64,000 nucleotides of DNA from Staphylococcus sp. (GTDB taxonomy: Bacteria > Bacteroidota > Bacteroidia > Bacteroidales > Muribaculaceae). Position 1 is the first letter of the stretch. Every line of letters begins with the position of its first letter. Under the pieces are notes generated by a model. That model made no database searches. It had not been told where the DNA came from and saw only the letters and a program-made list of their open reading frames with translations. The translations under genes and the position numbers were made by a program. This document shows positions 8,573 to 17,884 of the stretch, piece after piece. The DNA is taken from positions 753,981 to 817,980 of the forward strand of contig JAMPDC010000001.1 in assembly GCA_023665865.1 (NCBI GenBank), in the 5' to 3' direction.

Positions 8573-9535
8573 TCAGGCTTTCTGAAAGAGGTTGGTCACC
8601 GCCAGACGGAAATCATTGAACATCGCGGTCACCGGCGTCACAATCGGTTTGAACGGGTGGACCACCTTGGGCGTGAAAACCTTCAGTCCGTTGTGGTGAC
8701 AGCGGATGTCGAGCCGCTCGTCGAAGTCAAGAGGCTCACCGTCGAGATGGAAAGGGCCGCGGCGTTCGCGCTCGATGATGATATTGTCGGTACGGAAAGT
8801 GTTGATAAGCATGTTGCGCTCAATCATACCGGTCATCATATCTACCCCGACGAGAGCTGTCGAAAGTGTGTTGCCGGCATGGATGATGGTGACATCGAGC
8901 AGACCGTCGTTGATCGACGCGCTCGGGGCAATATAGGCGTTATTACCATATTGCGAGGCATTGCACACAGCTACGAGAAAAGCTTTTTCAGTCAGCTTCT
9001 GACCGTTGGCACTGATGGTATAGTATTCCGGTTCATAGCTGGCATAGGTCTCGAAAGTGCTCTGTATATATGTCAGTTTGCCGCGTGTTTTCTTGCGGGC
9101 GAAAGCCGCGCTGACAGCTGCGTCAAACCCCACACCGCAGGTGCAGAAAAACTTGCGGTCGTTGACCGTGGCATAGTCTATTGTCTCCGGATGGTTTTCA
9201 AGAATCACCTTCAGTCCCTCACGCAGATCAATCGGTATGCCGAGATGTCTTGCCAGGCCATTTCCTGAGCCACAAGGGAGGATGCCGAGTACCACTCCGG
9301 TACCACATAGGGCGGCAGCGGTTTCATTAATGGTACCGTCGCCACCGGCAGCGATGACGGTGTCACAATTCTTTTCTATAGCGGAGTGTGCGAGGCGGGT
9401 CGCATCGCCATGGCCTTTGGTGAAGACCACTTCTACTTCCCAGCCGAGCGGAGAGAGCGAATCGATTACCAGACGGTCAAGTCCGGCTTTATTCTTCGTG
9501 CCGGAGATGGGGTTGATGATCAGACGTGCTTTCAT
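8573..9535 (-). CDS. Diacylglycerol/lipid kinase family protein (YegS/BmrU-like)
   Basis: The 320-residue protein has the DAGK catalytic domain: INPISGTKNK at the N-terminus and the nucleotide-binding motif GGDGTINE at residues 64-71, followed by GILPCGSGNGLARHLG. A C-terminal half typical of YegS/DgkB-type lipid kinases follows. It would phosphorylate diacylglycerol or a related lipid on the inner membrane face, feeding phospholipid turnover. Length is normal. It lies 62 bases downstream of the 105-residue secreted protein and may share its promoter. Which lipid it uses is unknown. Confidence 0.9.
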   Translation of the reverse strand: MKARLIINPISGTKNKAGLDRLVIDSLSPLGWEVEVVFTKGHGDATRLAHSAIEKNCDTVIAAGGDGTINETAAALCGTGVVLGILPCGSGNGLARHLGIPIDLREGLKVILENHPETIDYATVNDRKFFCTCGVGFDAAVSAAFARKKTRGKLTYIQSTFETYASYEPEYYTISANGQKLTEKAFLVAVCNASQYGNNAYIAPSASINDGLLDVTIIHAGNTLSTALVGVDMMTGMIERNMLINTFRTDNIIIERERRGPFHLDGEPLDFDERLDIRCHHNGLKVFTPKVVHPFKPIVTPVTAMFNDFRLAVTNLFQKA

Positions 9536-9597
9536 TTATACAGAAGATAGATCTATGGTAGCTCTGTGATGATTTAGGCTTGCCGGAGGCTTGGCTA

Positions 9598-9915
9598 TCA
9601 GATGGTCACACGACGGGTGGCTGTGCCTATTTTCAGGATATAGATACCTTTGGCGCTCATCTGAAGCCGGTGTACACCTGACGGAAGGGTTTCCTGGCAG
9701 ATGAGCTGCCCGAGGATGGTGAATACCTTCACGTTGACCGAGCGGGGACACATCACATAGATGCTGCTGTCGCGCACGGTCACGACATCGTCCGTGTCGC
9801 TGCGCAACTCCGTCAGCCCACGGTCAGGCGCATTGACCTGCTCCCACCGCGGCGCGGCTCCCGAGGAGAGCAACGCTGAGAGTATGAGTAAGGTTATGAT
9901 TGCAAGTCGACGCAT
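9598..9915 (-). CDS. Very small secreted protein made of a signal peptide and a type IX-like sorting tail
   Basis: A 105-residue protein with a signal peptide (MRRLAIITLLILSALLSSGA) and, after about 25 residues of linker, a stretch that resembles the C-terminal sorting domain of type IX cargo: VKVFTILGQLICQETLPSGVH followed by KGIYILKIGTATRRVTI. There is little room for any cargo domain. It is the first gene of a likely two-gene unit with the lipid kinase. It may be a remnant of a larger secreted protein or a genuine stand-alone member of this tail family. Function unknown. Confidence 0.7.
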   Translation of the reverse strand: MRRLAIITLLILSALLSSGAAPRWEQVNAPDRGLTELRSDTDDVVTVRDSSIYVMCPRSVNVKVFTILGQLICQETLPSGVHRLQMSAKGIYILKIGTATRRVTI

Positions 9916-9946
9916 CTGACTGAGATTTATAATGGTGTATCTGTGG

Positions 9947-9954
9947 CAAAATTA
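9947..9954 (-). promoter_or_regulatory. -7 box (TAATTTTG) for the small secreted protein/lipid kinase unit
   Basis: Minus-strand TAATTTTG, 31 bases upstream of the start codon at 9915. Confidence 0.55.
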
Positions 9955-9999
9955 CATAAAATTTCTACGAATTCCAAACCTGACTCTGAAGCTCATACA

Positions 10000-10044
10000 A
10001 AAAAAATCTTCCGTCGGGAGGCGGGATAGACCATCCGGACGGAA
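10000..10044 (-). terminator. Rho-independent terminator of the choloylglycine hydrolase gene
   Basis: On the minus strand TTCCGTCCGG...CCCGACGGAA forms a stem followed by GATTTTTTTTG. It lies about 105 bases past the stop codon of the gene at 10148. Confidence 0.75.
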
Positions 10045-10147
10045 AATTTCATAAAGTTGTATGTTTGCTTGACAGTAGGACGGGTAATTACAAATGTATG
10101 TATATCTGGGTCGACATGTTGCGGAGGCTGCTTCACCTCCCGTCAAC

Positions 10148-11185
10148 TCAATACATCGGGGTAAACGGTTCGGTCTTAAAAAGATGGGAGGTCGCGTCGC
10201 CTACATAATCCTTGCTCTTGGATGTATCGATCTTCATGACAGGCGCACCCGAACGCAGGTCACACTTCCTGAGATCGATATAGAAAAGACCGGGATTGGT
10301 CACGAGATCGAAGTAGTAGCGGCCGTCGCGGATATTGGCAAATGTGCGCCACTGGGTCGAGCTGACATTTGCATCGCCGACTGTATAGGTGTAGGGAACA
10401 GATACGTTATAGAGAATCGACCGGGTGATAGCTACTCCGAGATCGGCATCGCCAGTCTTCTCCACATGTCCGTCAAAGAAATATGCCCTGACGAAGCGGT
10501 CGGGACTTGAGACGGTGCCCGGAAGGGTGTTGGTGCCACCCTTTTTCACCCAGTAATCGTTGATGGCATTCATCTGGGGGAAGTTAGGGTCATTGGTAAG
10601 CACCGGGATATCCTGACCCTCATAAATTCTGATGGTACCGTGGTCAAACTCCAGGATAGCGCTCTTGCCGGTGTGGTCGGTTATGCCCCAGTGCAGCGCC
10701 GAGACCGTTCCACCGTCAAAGGTAGCGCCGGAAATATTGAAATTGTGCTCGCGGAGCATCGCCACAGCCTCGTCTGTAGTCTCGCAGAGGTCAAGAAGCC
10801 ATGCCGGAAACATGGCAAGCGACATCGGCGGCCGGTTCATTGTCGAATCATTGACATATACGGTGCCTTTGCAGAAAAGACCGCTGACGACGAGGCCCTT
10901 CTCGTTCATACCCTCGGTCACACCGCCATCATAGCCAACGGCATAGACAGCTCCATATTTAGAAGTCCACTCCACGGAGCCGGGAAGATTGTTTCCCTGC
11001 TTGTGCATGCCACGTGGATAGACATAGAGATTTGTGGGGATAGGAGTTTTCCAGTCAAGGGAGCGCCCGATTATGCGCAGGCTATCATTGCCGACATAGA
11101 GAACACGTGAACACCCCTCTGCATTATTGGTCATACCGGCGACAGCGGCCACTGCCATTGCCGCAGCAATAAGTTTTGCCTTCAT
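10148..11185 (-). CDS. Linear amide C-N hydrolase, choloylglycine hydrolase family (bile salt hydrolase/penicillin V acylase-like)
   Basis: An Ntn-hydrolase that cleaves a linear amide bond, such as glycine- or taurine-conjugated bile acids or N-acyl compounds. The 345-residue precursor has a signal peptide (MKAKLIAAAMAVAAVAG...NAEG) directly followed by Cys25, the predicted N-terminal nucleophile freed by cleavage. The family pattern continues with Arg41 and Asp44 in GRSLDW, the segment VLTNDPNFPQM with a conserved Asn, and NGT-type loops. Length suits the Gram-negative secreted branch of the family. It would act in the periplasm. Whether it prefers bile salts or other acyl amides cannot be settled from sequence alone. 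Confidence 0.9.
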   Translation of the reverse strand: MKAKLIAAAMAVAAVAGMTNNAEGCSRVLYVGNDSLRIIGRSLDWKTPIPTNLYVYPRGMHKQGNNLPGSVEWTSKYGAVYAVGYDGGVTEGMNEKGLVVSGLFCKGTVYVNDSTMNRPPMSLAMFPAWLLDLCETTDEAVAMLREHNFNISGATFDGGTVSALHWGITDHTGKSAILEFDHGTIRIYEGQDIPVLTNDPNFPQMNAINDYWVKKGGTNTLPGTVSSPDRFVRAYFFDGHVEKTGDADLGVAITRSILYNVSVPYTYTVGDANVSSTQWRTFANIRDGRYYFDLVTNPGLFYIDLRKCDLRSGAPVMKIDTSKSKDYVGDATSHLFKTEPFTPMY

Positions 11186-11241
11186 AACAGTCGAAATTGT
11201 GTGTGTATTTATATATTGAGTATTATTTCATTCCATACACA

Positions 11242-11261
11242 CCCGGCCTCATATAGCCGGG
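11242..11261. terminator. Weak hairpin between the Nudix gene and the choloylglycine hydrolase gene
   Basis: CCCGGC/GCCGGG with an 8-base loop, without a T-run on either strand. It could be a weak end for the upstream minus-strand unit. Confidence 0.3.
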
Positions 11262-11316
11262 GGATATAGAATGTTAACACACAGAAAGGCTGCTATGTTC
11301 GCCTGAAAAGCGGTAG

Positions 11317-11889
11317 TTATTTGCAGCGTCCGCTGAGCGCGAAGTATTTCCAGAGCGGAGCGGCCATGAGCGACTGTTTCATCTCATCATTGACAAGCAT
11401 ATCCCAGACCTCATCCTCAGTCAGGATCTCCACTTTGATATCCTCGGTCTCATCAAGATGCTGATCAGATATTTTCTCGACTCCGCGGGCGATGAAACTG
11501 TAGCTTAGATTATTCTGACTTCCGGGATTGGCCGAGAGCACAGTGTTGAGTTCCCATTCGCCACCGCCGAAGCCGGTCTCCTCGAGCAGTTCACGCCGCG
11601 CGGCCTCGATCGGTTCCTCTCCTTCCTCGGCGACACCGGCACAAAGCTCTGTGGCCACGATGCCGAGCCCATGGCGATATTGCTTGACCATGACAAAGTT
11701 TCCCTCAGGGGTAAGCGCGATGACATTGATCCACGTCGGGTATTCAAGCACATAGTATTCATCGTGGACTTTACCGTTGGGCAGACGCACCTCATCGCGG
11801 CGCACAGTGAGCCACGGACGACGGTGGAGATATTCGCTCTTGACGAGGTTCCACTTCATTTTCTCATCTTCAGCCTTGTTGTCTTTCAT
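11317..11889 (-). CDS. Nudix hydrolase, ADP-ribose pyrophosphatase-like
   Basis: About 190 residues carrying a complete Nudix box (GVAEEGEEPIEAARRELLEE then TGF), which binds Mg2+ and hydrolyses a nucleoside diphosphate linked to another moiety. The N-terminal pattern LTVRRDEVRLPNG resembles ADP-sugar pyrophosphatases. The chosen start at 11889 has an A/T-rich upstream typical here. A longer start at 11925 would overlap the recQ stop codon as ATGA, which could mean translational coupling, but adds 12 residues (MRHRINKINIRI) without family resemblance. It is the last gene of the sugar-phosphate transferase-recQ-Nudix run. Confidence 0.9.
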   Translation of the reverse strand: MKDNKAEDEKMKWNLVKSEYLHRRPWLTVRRDEVRLPNGKVHDEYYVLEYPTWINVIALTPEGNFVMVKQYRHGLGIVATELCAGVAEEGEEPIEAARRELLEETGFGGGEWELNTVLSANPGSQNNLSYSFIARGVEKISDQHLDETEDIKVEILTEDEVWDMLVNDEMKQSLMAAPLWKYFALSGRCK

Positions 11890-11921
11890 AATTCTTATAT
11901 TTATCTTGTTGATTCGATGTC

Positions 11922-14054
11922 TCATTTCTGTTTTGCCCGCAGGAGGAAGTCGCTGATGGCAAGCGCTACGGAAGGCAACCCGTCAGGCATCTCCGCCGAG
12001 AGGATGTCCCACATGCCTTCAGGATTCTCACGGGCGAGGGTCATGACCCTATTGTATTGCTCACGGGTGATGATTGCTGAAAACTCCGTCAGTTTATCCT
12101 GGCGTATGAGCGAGACCACATGAGAATAGACCGTGCGCTCCTTTATACCCTTTGTGGCTGCAATCCCTCTGACATCGTAGCCTGCGTTGAGCAGCAGCAA
12201 TGTCTCGTCATGCGACAGACCTGCGCCGAGTGGCTCGGCTATGCCCTTGAATTTGCGGATAGCGGTGACAAACGGCTTCCAATACTTCACGGTCTTCTTC
12301 TCGCCTACACCCTCTACCTTCGAGAAGGCCTCCATGTCGGTCGGCTCGACACGCACCATCTCGAGGAGAGCCTTGTCGGAAAAGACAATGTAGGGGGGCA
12401 CCTGTTCTTTTCTCGCAAGTTTCAGGCGTACCTCCTTGAGCTCGGCAAGCAGACGCTCTGCCGGCTTGAGTTCCGGCTCGGCGGGAGTCTCCTTAGCCTT
12501 GCGTCCACCCTTGCGTCGCTCCGGCTCCTTATATTGAGCCAATGTCACCGGCGTTCGCTCACGCAAGACAGTGACACCATAGGGTGTGACCTTGAGATGA
12601 TTGTTTTCATTGTATGCAATATCTATCAGTCCGAGCTGGATCAGCTGCGACAGATAGCTGTTCCACTCCGGATAGCTGAGGTCACGCCCGGCGCCGTAGG
12701 TTTTTATCTGGTGGTAGCCTCTCGCTATCAGATCTTGCTTAGCTGCACCGCGCAGTATGTCGATCAGCATCGAGAAACCGACTTTCCCCTCGGTTCTCAC
12801 TATCGCGCTTAGAGCTTTCAGCGCTATTATGGTTCCGTCCATGCGTTGCGGCGGGTTGAGACAGATGTCACAGTTGCCGCAGTCATGATCCATCACTTCG
12901 TTGAAATAGCTCAGGAGTATGCGCCGGCGGCAGAGAGATGACTCGGCATACTCCTGCATGCGCTTCAGTTTCTCGGCATTGATGGCCTGCTGCCCGCTTT
13001 CGTCGACAAAGCCCTGAAGGGTGATGATGTCGGCATAGGAATAGAACATGACTGCCTCCGCACTGACTCCGTCGCGTCCGGCTCGGCCGATCTCCTGATA
13101 GTAGCTCTCGATGTTGCGCGGCATATTGTTGTGGACCACCCATCGGATATTGCTTTTGTCGATACCCATGCCAAAGGCTACGGTGGCACAGACGACCTGG
13201 ACATCGCCGTTGATGAAACGATCCTGAGCCGCGTTGCGCTCGGTGACCGAAAGACCTGCATGATAGACCACCGACCGGTAGCCGCGCGCAAGCAGTTCGG
13301 AATTCATCGACTCCGCGCTCTTGCGGCTGATGCAGTAGACGATTCCGGAGTCGTAGCGGTAACGCTCGATAAGAGTGCTGATATATTGAAGCCGCTGTGA
13401 TTTGCCCGGATTGCCGAGCACTTTAAGTGAGATATTAGGACGGTCGAAGGACCCGAGGAAGAGCGCCGGGTTGTCAAGACGCAACTGCTTGGCTATGTCA
13501 TCGCGCGTCAGCCTGTCGGCAGTGGCGGTCAGGGCCATGACAGGCACGTGGGGGTAGAGTTCTTTTATCCGCGACAGCCTCGTGTAGTCCGGACGGAAAT
13601 CATGTCCCCACTGCGAGATGCAATGCGCCTCGTCGATGGCGATGAGACTCAGCGGGAGGTCGCGCGACCAACGCTCGATCTCCATCAGCAGGCGCTCGGG
13701 CGAGATGTAGAGGATTTTGATGCGTCCGGTGAAAAGCTGCTGGAGTATATGGTGATTCTCCTCCTCAGTCTGCATTGAGTTGACAGCCGCAGCCGGAATA
13801 CCGTTGGCCGTAAGAGCCGTCACCTGATCCTTCATCAGTGCGATAAGCGGCGACACCACTACCGCCACACCACCCTCGGCAAGGAGCGCGGGGATCTGAT
13901 AGCAAAGAGACTTGCCCCCACCCGTAGGCATCAGCACCACACTGTCGCGCCCCTCGACAGCACTCGTAATGATATCGAGCTGAAGGGGGCGAAACTGGCT
14001 GTAGCCGTAAAACCTGCGCAGCAAGGCGAGCGCACGATCCTTTATATCAAGCAT
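11922..14054 (-). CDS. recQ: ATP-dependent DNA helicase RecQ
   Basis: A 3'-5' DNA helicase that unwinds recombination intermediates and stalled forks. The 710 residues show Walker A (MPTGGGKS, Lys48), the DEAH box at 141-144 followed by CISQWGHDFRP (the RecQ aromatic loop), helicase motif VI (QEIGRAGRDG), the zinc-binding Cys cluster with CGNC/DIC near 385, an RQC winged helix, an HRDC domain (about 560-625) and a C-terminal helix-turn-helix-like segment. The extra C-terminal segment is seen in Bacteroidota RecQ proteins. It lies 21 bases after the glycosylphosphotransferase gene and overlaps or abuts the Nudix gene. Confidence 0.96.
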   Translation of the reverse strand: MLDIKDRALALLRRFYGYSQFRPLQLDIITSAVEGRDSVVLMPTGGGKSLCYQIPALLAEGGVAVVVSPLIALMKDQVTALTANGIPAAAVNSMQTEEENHHILQQLFTGRIKILYISPERLLMEIERWSRDLPLSLIAIDEAHCISQWGHDFRPDYTRLSRIKELYPHVPVMALTATADRLTRDDIAKQLRLDNPALFLGSFDRPNISLKVLGNPGKSQRLQYISTLIERYRYDSGIVYCISRKSAESMNSELLARGYRSVVYHAGLSVTERNAAQDRFINGDVQVVCATVAFGMGIDKSNIRWVVHNNMPRNIESYYQEIGRAGRDGVSAEAVMFYSYADIITLQGFVDESGQQAINAEKLKRMQEYAESSLCRRRILLSYFNEVMDHDCGNCDICLNPPQRMDGTIIALKALSAIVRTEGKVGFSMLIDILRGAAKQDLIARGYHQIKTYGAGRDLSYPEWNSYLSQLIQLGLIDIAYNENNHLKVTPYGVTVLRERTPVTLAQYKEPERRKGGRKAKETPAEPELKPAERLLAELKEVRLKLARKEQVPPYIVFSDKALLEMVRVEPTDMEAFSKVEGVGEKKTVKYWKPFVTAIRKFKGIAEPLGAGLSHDETLLLLNAGYDVRGIAATKGIKERTVYSHVVSLIRQDKLTEFSAIITREQYNRVMTLARENPEGMWDILSAEMPDGLPSVALAISDFLLRAKQK

Positions 14055-14075
14055 AGATGTAATAGTAGAGTTAGA

Positions 14076-15461
14076 TCAATACGCCTGCTCTTCGTTGGAG
14101 AAGGCGTTCATGACGGTTCTGAATATGATCTTCAGATCAAGAAGGAAAGTCCAATGTTCGATATACCAGATGTCGTGTTCGACACGGCGCTCCATCTGCC
14201 ATAGCTCCTCAGTCTGCCCGCGATAGCCGCGGACTTGCGCCCAACCTGTGATGCCGGGCTTGATAAGGTGGCGCACCATATATTGACCGATGAGGCGGCG
14301 ATAATCCTCAGTGTGTTTGAGCATGTGTGGCCGAGGACCGACGACCGACATATCACCCTTGAATACGTTGATGAACTGCGGGAGTTCGTCGAGGCTCGTG
14401 CGCCGCAGGAAGTCTCCGACTCTGGTCTTCCGCGGGTCATCTTTGGTCGCCTGGAGGGTATCAGCCTCGGCATTGACCTTCATTGTCCTGAATTTCCAGC
14501 ACAGGAAATCGCGCCCCATGTAGCCGGTGCGCATCTGCTTGAAAAACACAGGTCCCGGAGAGGAGAGCTTGATAGCGATGGCGACCGGGATGAAGATGAT
14601 CGGAGAGAAAAGCAGGAAGGTTCCGGAGAAAGCCACGTCAAACGTGCGTTTGAGCAGTCGGTTGGCATTTCCCTCAAGCGGATTTGTCCTGACCTCGAGT
14701 ACAGGCATCTCCCCGATGGAATCAAGACGGAATTTTCGGGTGAGATAAGGAGAGATCTGCGGGACGAAGTGGAATTTGATCATGTGTTTCTCACACAATC
14801 CCAATATGAGCTGTACGGCCTCACGGTTTTCACCGGAAATTGTATAGAAAATCTCATCCGTATGGTTGGCTACGACAAAGTCTTCAAGGTCCGAGAGATT
14901 TCCGGCATAGAGTGACTTATGTTTGAACGACGGCGGACAATAGATATCGAAAAATCCCTGACAGCGGTAGCCGAAACCACTGTCCGACTCCATCTCTGAA
15001 AGCAGACGCTCGGCCGTGGCGCTACAGCCGACTATGACGATACGCGTGTAGCTTCGTCCGCGACGCCGGTAGGCCTTCAGCAGATAGTGTGAACCGAGCC
15101 ACCAGAGCATGAGAAGCACGGTCGCCACTCCGTAAAATTCCCCGAAGACATACCAGGGGATGGCATCGAGGTCAAGGAAATAGAGCAGGAATATGAAACA
15201 CAACGCATGATACCCGACGGCATGGAGCGTCGACAGACTCAGACGGTCCATCTGCATGGCCCTGACCTTGTGGATCTTGCCGATACTGCGCGCGGCGGGT
15301 ATATAGGCTATGTTTAGAAGCACCCACACCAGTTTGCCATGCAGTTCCGGAATATCAGGGTTGAGCATGCTCACGACGAAGAAGACTCCGTTGAGAATCA
15401 AGAAGTCAACAAGGGTCAACGCCCGGTGGAAATAACGTCCGTGTCTGGTGGTTCTGCCCAT
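14076..15461 (-). CDS. Undecaprenyl-phosphate glycosylphosphotransferase (WbaP/WcaJ-like, exopolysaccharide priming)
   Basis: This enzyme transfers a sugar-1-phosphate from a UDP-sugar to undecaprenyl phosphate, the first step of capsule or exopolysaccharide repeat-unit synthesis on the inner membrane. The 461-residue protein has N-terminal membrane helices (about 15-120), a central Rossmann-like CoA-binding region ([14 protein letters not shown]), one more helix (about 270-290) and the C-terminal bacterial sugar transferase domain with [18 protein letters not shown], the LDELPQ-type segment, VVGPRP and [15 protein letters not shown]. All conserved blocks are present. There is no polysaccharide cluster around it, so it may be a stand-alone priming enzyme. 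Sugar specificity is not predictable here. Confidence 0.93.
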   Translation of the reverse strand: MGRTTRHGRYFHRALTLVDFLILNGVFFVVSMLNPDIPELHGKLVWVLLNIAYIPAARSIGKIHKVRAMQMDRLSLSTLHAVGYHALCFIFLLYFLDLDAIPWYVFGEFYGVATVLLMLWWLGSHYLLKAYRRRGRSYTRIVIVGCSATAERLLSEMESDSGFGYRCQGFFDIYCPPSFKHKSLYAGNLSDLEDFVVANHTDEIFYTISGENREAVQLILGLCEKHMIKFHFVPQISPYLTRKFRLDSIGEMPVLEVRTNPLEGNANRLLKRTFDVAFSGTFLLFSPIIFIPVAIAIKLSSPGPVFFKQMRTGYMGRDFLCWKFRTMKVNAEADTLQATKDDPRKTRVGDFLRRTSLDELPQFINVFKGDMSVVGPRPHMLKHTEDYRRLIGQYMVRHLIKPGITGWAQVRGYRGQTEELWQMERRVEHDIWYIEHWTFLLDLKIIFRTVMNAFSNEEQAY

Positions 15462-15579
15462 AAAAAGCCGTGGAAGGTTGCCTGTGTCTATATTGATATC
15501 GTGGTTACAAATCTGAGGATCGTGAAATCAAATGCAAATTTGTGAAAAAATATTCATCCGTGCAAACACAAAGCAAATA

Positions 15580-15629
15580 CCGGCATCTGACGGAGGTCTC
15601 GCCGCGGAGAGCCCGCCATGATGCCGGTA
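15580..15629 (-). terminator. Hairpin terminator downstream of the DUF349 gene
   Basis: ACCGGCATC at 15580 pairs with GATGCCGGT ending at 15629; an inner stem lies between them. On the minus strand ATTTGCTTTGTGTTT follows, a weak T-rich tail. Confidence 0.5.
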
Positions 15630-15693
15630 TGATGGCTGCTGTTTGTTATCTGTTTATATACTTGTCACTTATGTGTGCATAGGGCAGCTCCTA

Positions 15694-17610
15694 TCAGAGC
15701 TTGCTGTCGATGACAGCGATTTTCTTTTCGAGATCAGCGATGTCGTCCTTCAGGCGCTGCACACGGCGCTCCATGTCGCGGAGCATAGAGTCGGCATTCT
15801 TCGACTTGGCCGAGAGGAATCCCATGTTATTCTCATAGGTCTGAAGCTCGTTGCGGCGCTGCTCGTAGGCACGCATCAGTCGCTCGCGCTCGCGGTAGAG
15901 ACGGTTCTCGTCATTGCCGATTTCATTGATTGTGCTTTCAAAAGAAGCCATGCGCGATCCGCGCTGCGAGATGTCGAGTTTCTGATAGAGAGCGTTGACA
16001 ACCGCACGATAAGCCTCATAGATATTGTCTTTCTCGCTGAAAGGCACGTGGCCTACGCTCTGCCACTCAGCCTGGAGATCCTTGACAGCCTTGATGGCCT
16101 CCTCGCGGCCGAGGGCTTCGGTATCGAGAGCCTTGAGCTTGTCTATGATCTCATTTTTCTGCTCAAGATTGGCACGCTCGGTGCGGCGGGTGCCGGAATT
16201 GTTTTTCTTCTTCTGCTCGAAGAAGTAGTCACAGGCGGCAAGGAAACGGTGCCACACCTGGTCGGAGTGCTTCTTGGCCACAGCTCCGATCGTCTTCCAT
16301 TCTTTCTGGAGAGCGGCCAGCTCGTCGGCAGTCTTGCGCCATTCGGTGCTGTCTTTCAACGCTTCGGCACGCTCGCAGAGAGCGATTTTCTTTTCGAGGT
16401 TACCGGCGAGGGTGTCCTTCATGCTACGGAAGAACTCAGCCTTGGCTGCAAAGAACTTATCGCAGGTGGCACGGAAACGGGCGAAGAGTGCATTGTTTGA
16501 CTTGCGCGAGGCATAGCCGATCTTCTTCCAGTCTTCCTGAGCGGCGATAATGAGTTTTGTCATCTCGTCCCAGGCGGCATAAGTCGAAAGTTTATCAAAT
16601 TCATAGGCCTCGATACGCTCGCAGATAGCTTCCTTGGCGGCCTCATTCTGCTGCTCGCGGGCCTTGCGCTCCTCAAAAAACGCCTGATAGCGCTTGTTGA
16701 TATCGGCGGAGATGTCCTTGAAACGTCCCCAGATCTCCTCGCGGACATCTTTGGGCACCGGTCCGATTGAGCGCCACTGCTCGTGGAGCTCCTGGAGACG
16801 GCGGAAAGCTGCTATGACATCATCCTCTCCGCGTAGTTTCTCCGCTTCGGCGACAATGAGTTCCTTCTCCGACAGATTTTTCTTGAAATCATAGTCACGG
16901 AGCTCTTTGTTAATCTTGAGTTGGTCATAGAATTTCTCGACCGCATCCTGATAGCTCTTCCAGATCTCGGCTGCGACGGGTGCGGGGACTTCGCCGATTT
17001 CCTTGAACTCAGTCTGGAGATCTCTCACCTGCTGGAAGAAGCGGTTGGCATTGTCGACATCGCCGCTCATCTCAAGGATAGAAGCGATGATGGCTTTCTT
17101 GCGGTCACAGTTGGCCTGCTGCTCAGCCTCGATGGCTGCACGCTGCTCGGCTTTCTTCTCCTTGACGGTGGCAAGAAGGGCCTTGAAAGTCTCCTCGGTC
17201 TCGTCGGTGACAGGCTCGAATGCTTCGGGCTGATTACCGGCTTCCACAAAGGCCTCACGCTCACGCCGCTGCTCGTCGTTGCGGATGGCATAGAACTGTT
17301 GTTTCAGGCGCGACACTTCCTCATTGGTGATTTCGGCCGGTTCTTTTTCCGACAGAAGTCTGAGAGCGGCGAGCACACTGTCTTTGCTGACAGGCTCACG
17401 CGACGGAGCTTCAGCGGTTTGGGCTTCAGGCTGAGGCTCAGCCTCGGCTGTTGTCTCCCCGGCCGACGGGGTTTCCTCGACAGGCGCAGCGGCCACCTCG
17501 GGTGTTGTTGACTGGAGAGTGTTTTCATTACCGGCAACCTGTTCAGGTGTGCCTTCGTTCAGAGTCTTATCCAATGCGTCAGGTTGCATTGAAACGTCAC
17601 GCGGTTCCAT
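15694..17610 (-). CDS. DUF349 domain-containing coiled-coil protein
   Basis: A 638-residue cytosolic protein. After an Ala/Glu/Pro-rich low-complexity head of about 90 residues it consists of successive DUF349 units, each with a Trp-centred motif (for example ELHEQWRSIGPVPK, LQKEWKTIGAVAKK, LQAEWQSVGHVPF). It ends in a charged coiled coil (about 560-638). DUF349 proteins are conserved in Bacteroidota; their biochemical role is not established. It is monocistronic, with a hairpin downstream. The 17611-17884 gap upstream is AT-rich and shows no gene and no clear promoter box. Confidence 0.92.
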   Translation of the reverse strand: MEPRDVSMQPDALDKTLNEGTPEQVAGNENTLQSTTPEVAAAPVEETPSAGETTAEAEPQPEAQTAEAPSREPVSKDSVLAALRLLSEKEPAEITNEEVSRLKQQFYAIRNDEQRREREAFVEAGNQPEAFEPVTDETEETFKALLATVKEKKAEQRAAIEAEQQANCDRKKAIIASILEMSGDVDNANRFFQQVRDLQTEFKEIGEVPAPVAAEIWKSYQDAVEKFYDQLKINKELRDYDFKKNLSEKELIVAEAEKLRGEDDVIAAFRRLQELHEQWRSIGPVPKDVREEIWGRFKDISADINKRYQAFFEERKAREQQNEAAKEAICERIEAYEFDKLSTYAAWDEMTKLIIAAQEDWKKIGYASRKSNNALFARFRATCDKFFAAKAEFFRSMKDTLAGNLEKKIALCERAEALKDSTEWRKTADELAALQKEWKTIGAVAKKHSDQVWHRFLAACDYFFEQKKKNNSGTRRTERANLEQKNEIIDKLKALDTEALGREEAIKAVKDLQAEWQSVGHVPFSEKDNIYEAYRAVVNALYQKLDISQRGSRMASFESTINEIGNDENRLYRERERLMRAYEQRRNELQTYENNMGFLSAKSKNADSMLRDMERRVQRLKDDIADLEKKIAVIDSKL

Positions 17611-17884
17611 AACAGTTATTTAAAGTGATATATTCCCCACGGTGTTTTTTCAGAGGGCCGCGGCCACTCTCACCGATGGGGAGAAAAGGGGGTAAATAGA
17701 TTTTTATCGTGCTAATTTACTGATTATTTTTATAAAAAGCCATATTTTAACGAAAAAATTCAAATATTAACATTCTTAGGCTAATTTTAACGGTCAAAAC
17801 GGGCCTTATTGTACATTTTCCGCACCCAAGTGCCTGATTTTAAGCGTGTATATTATACACTCATTTTATCCTGCCAACGAGGCG

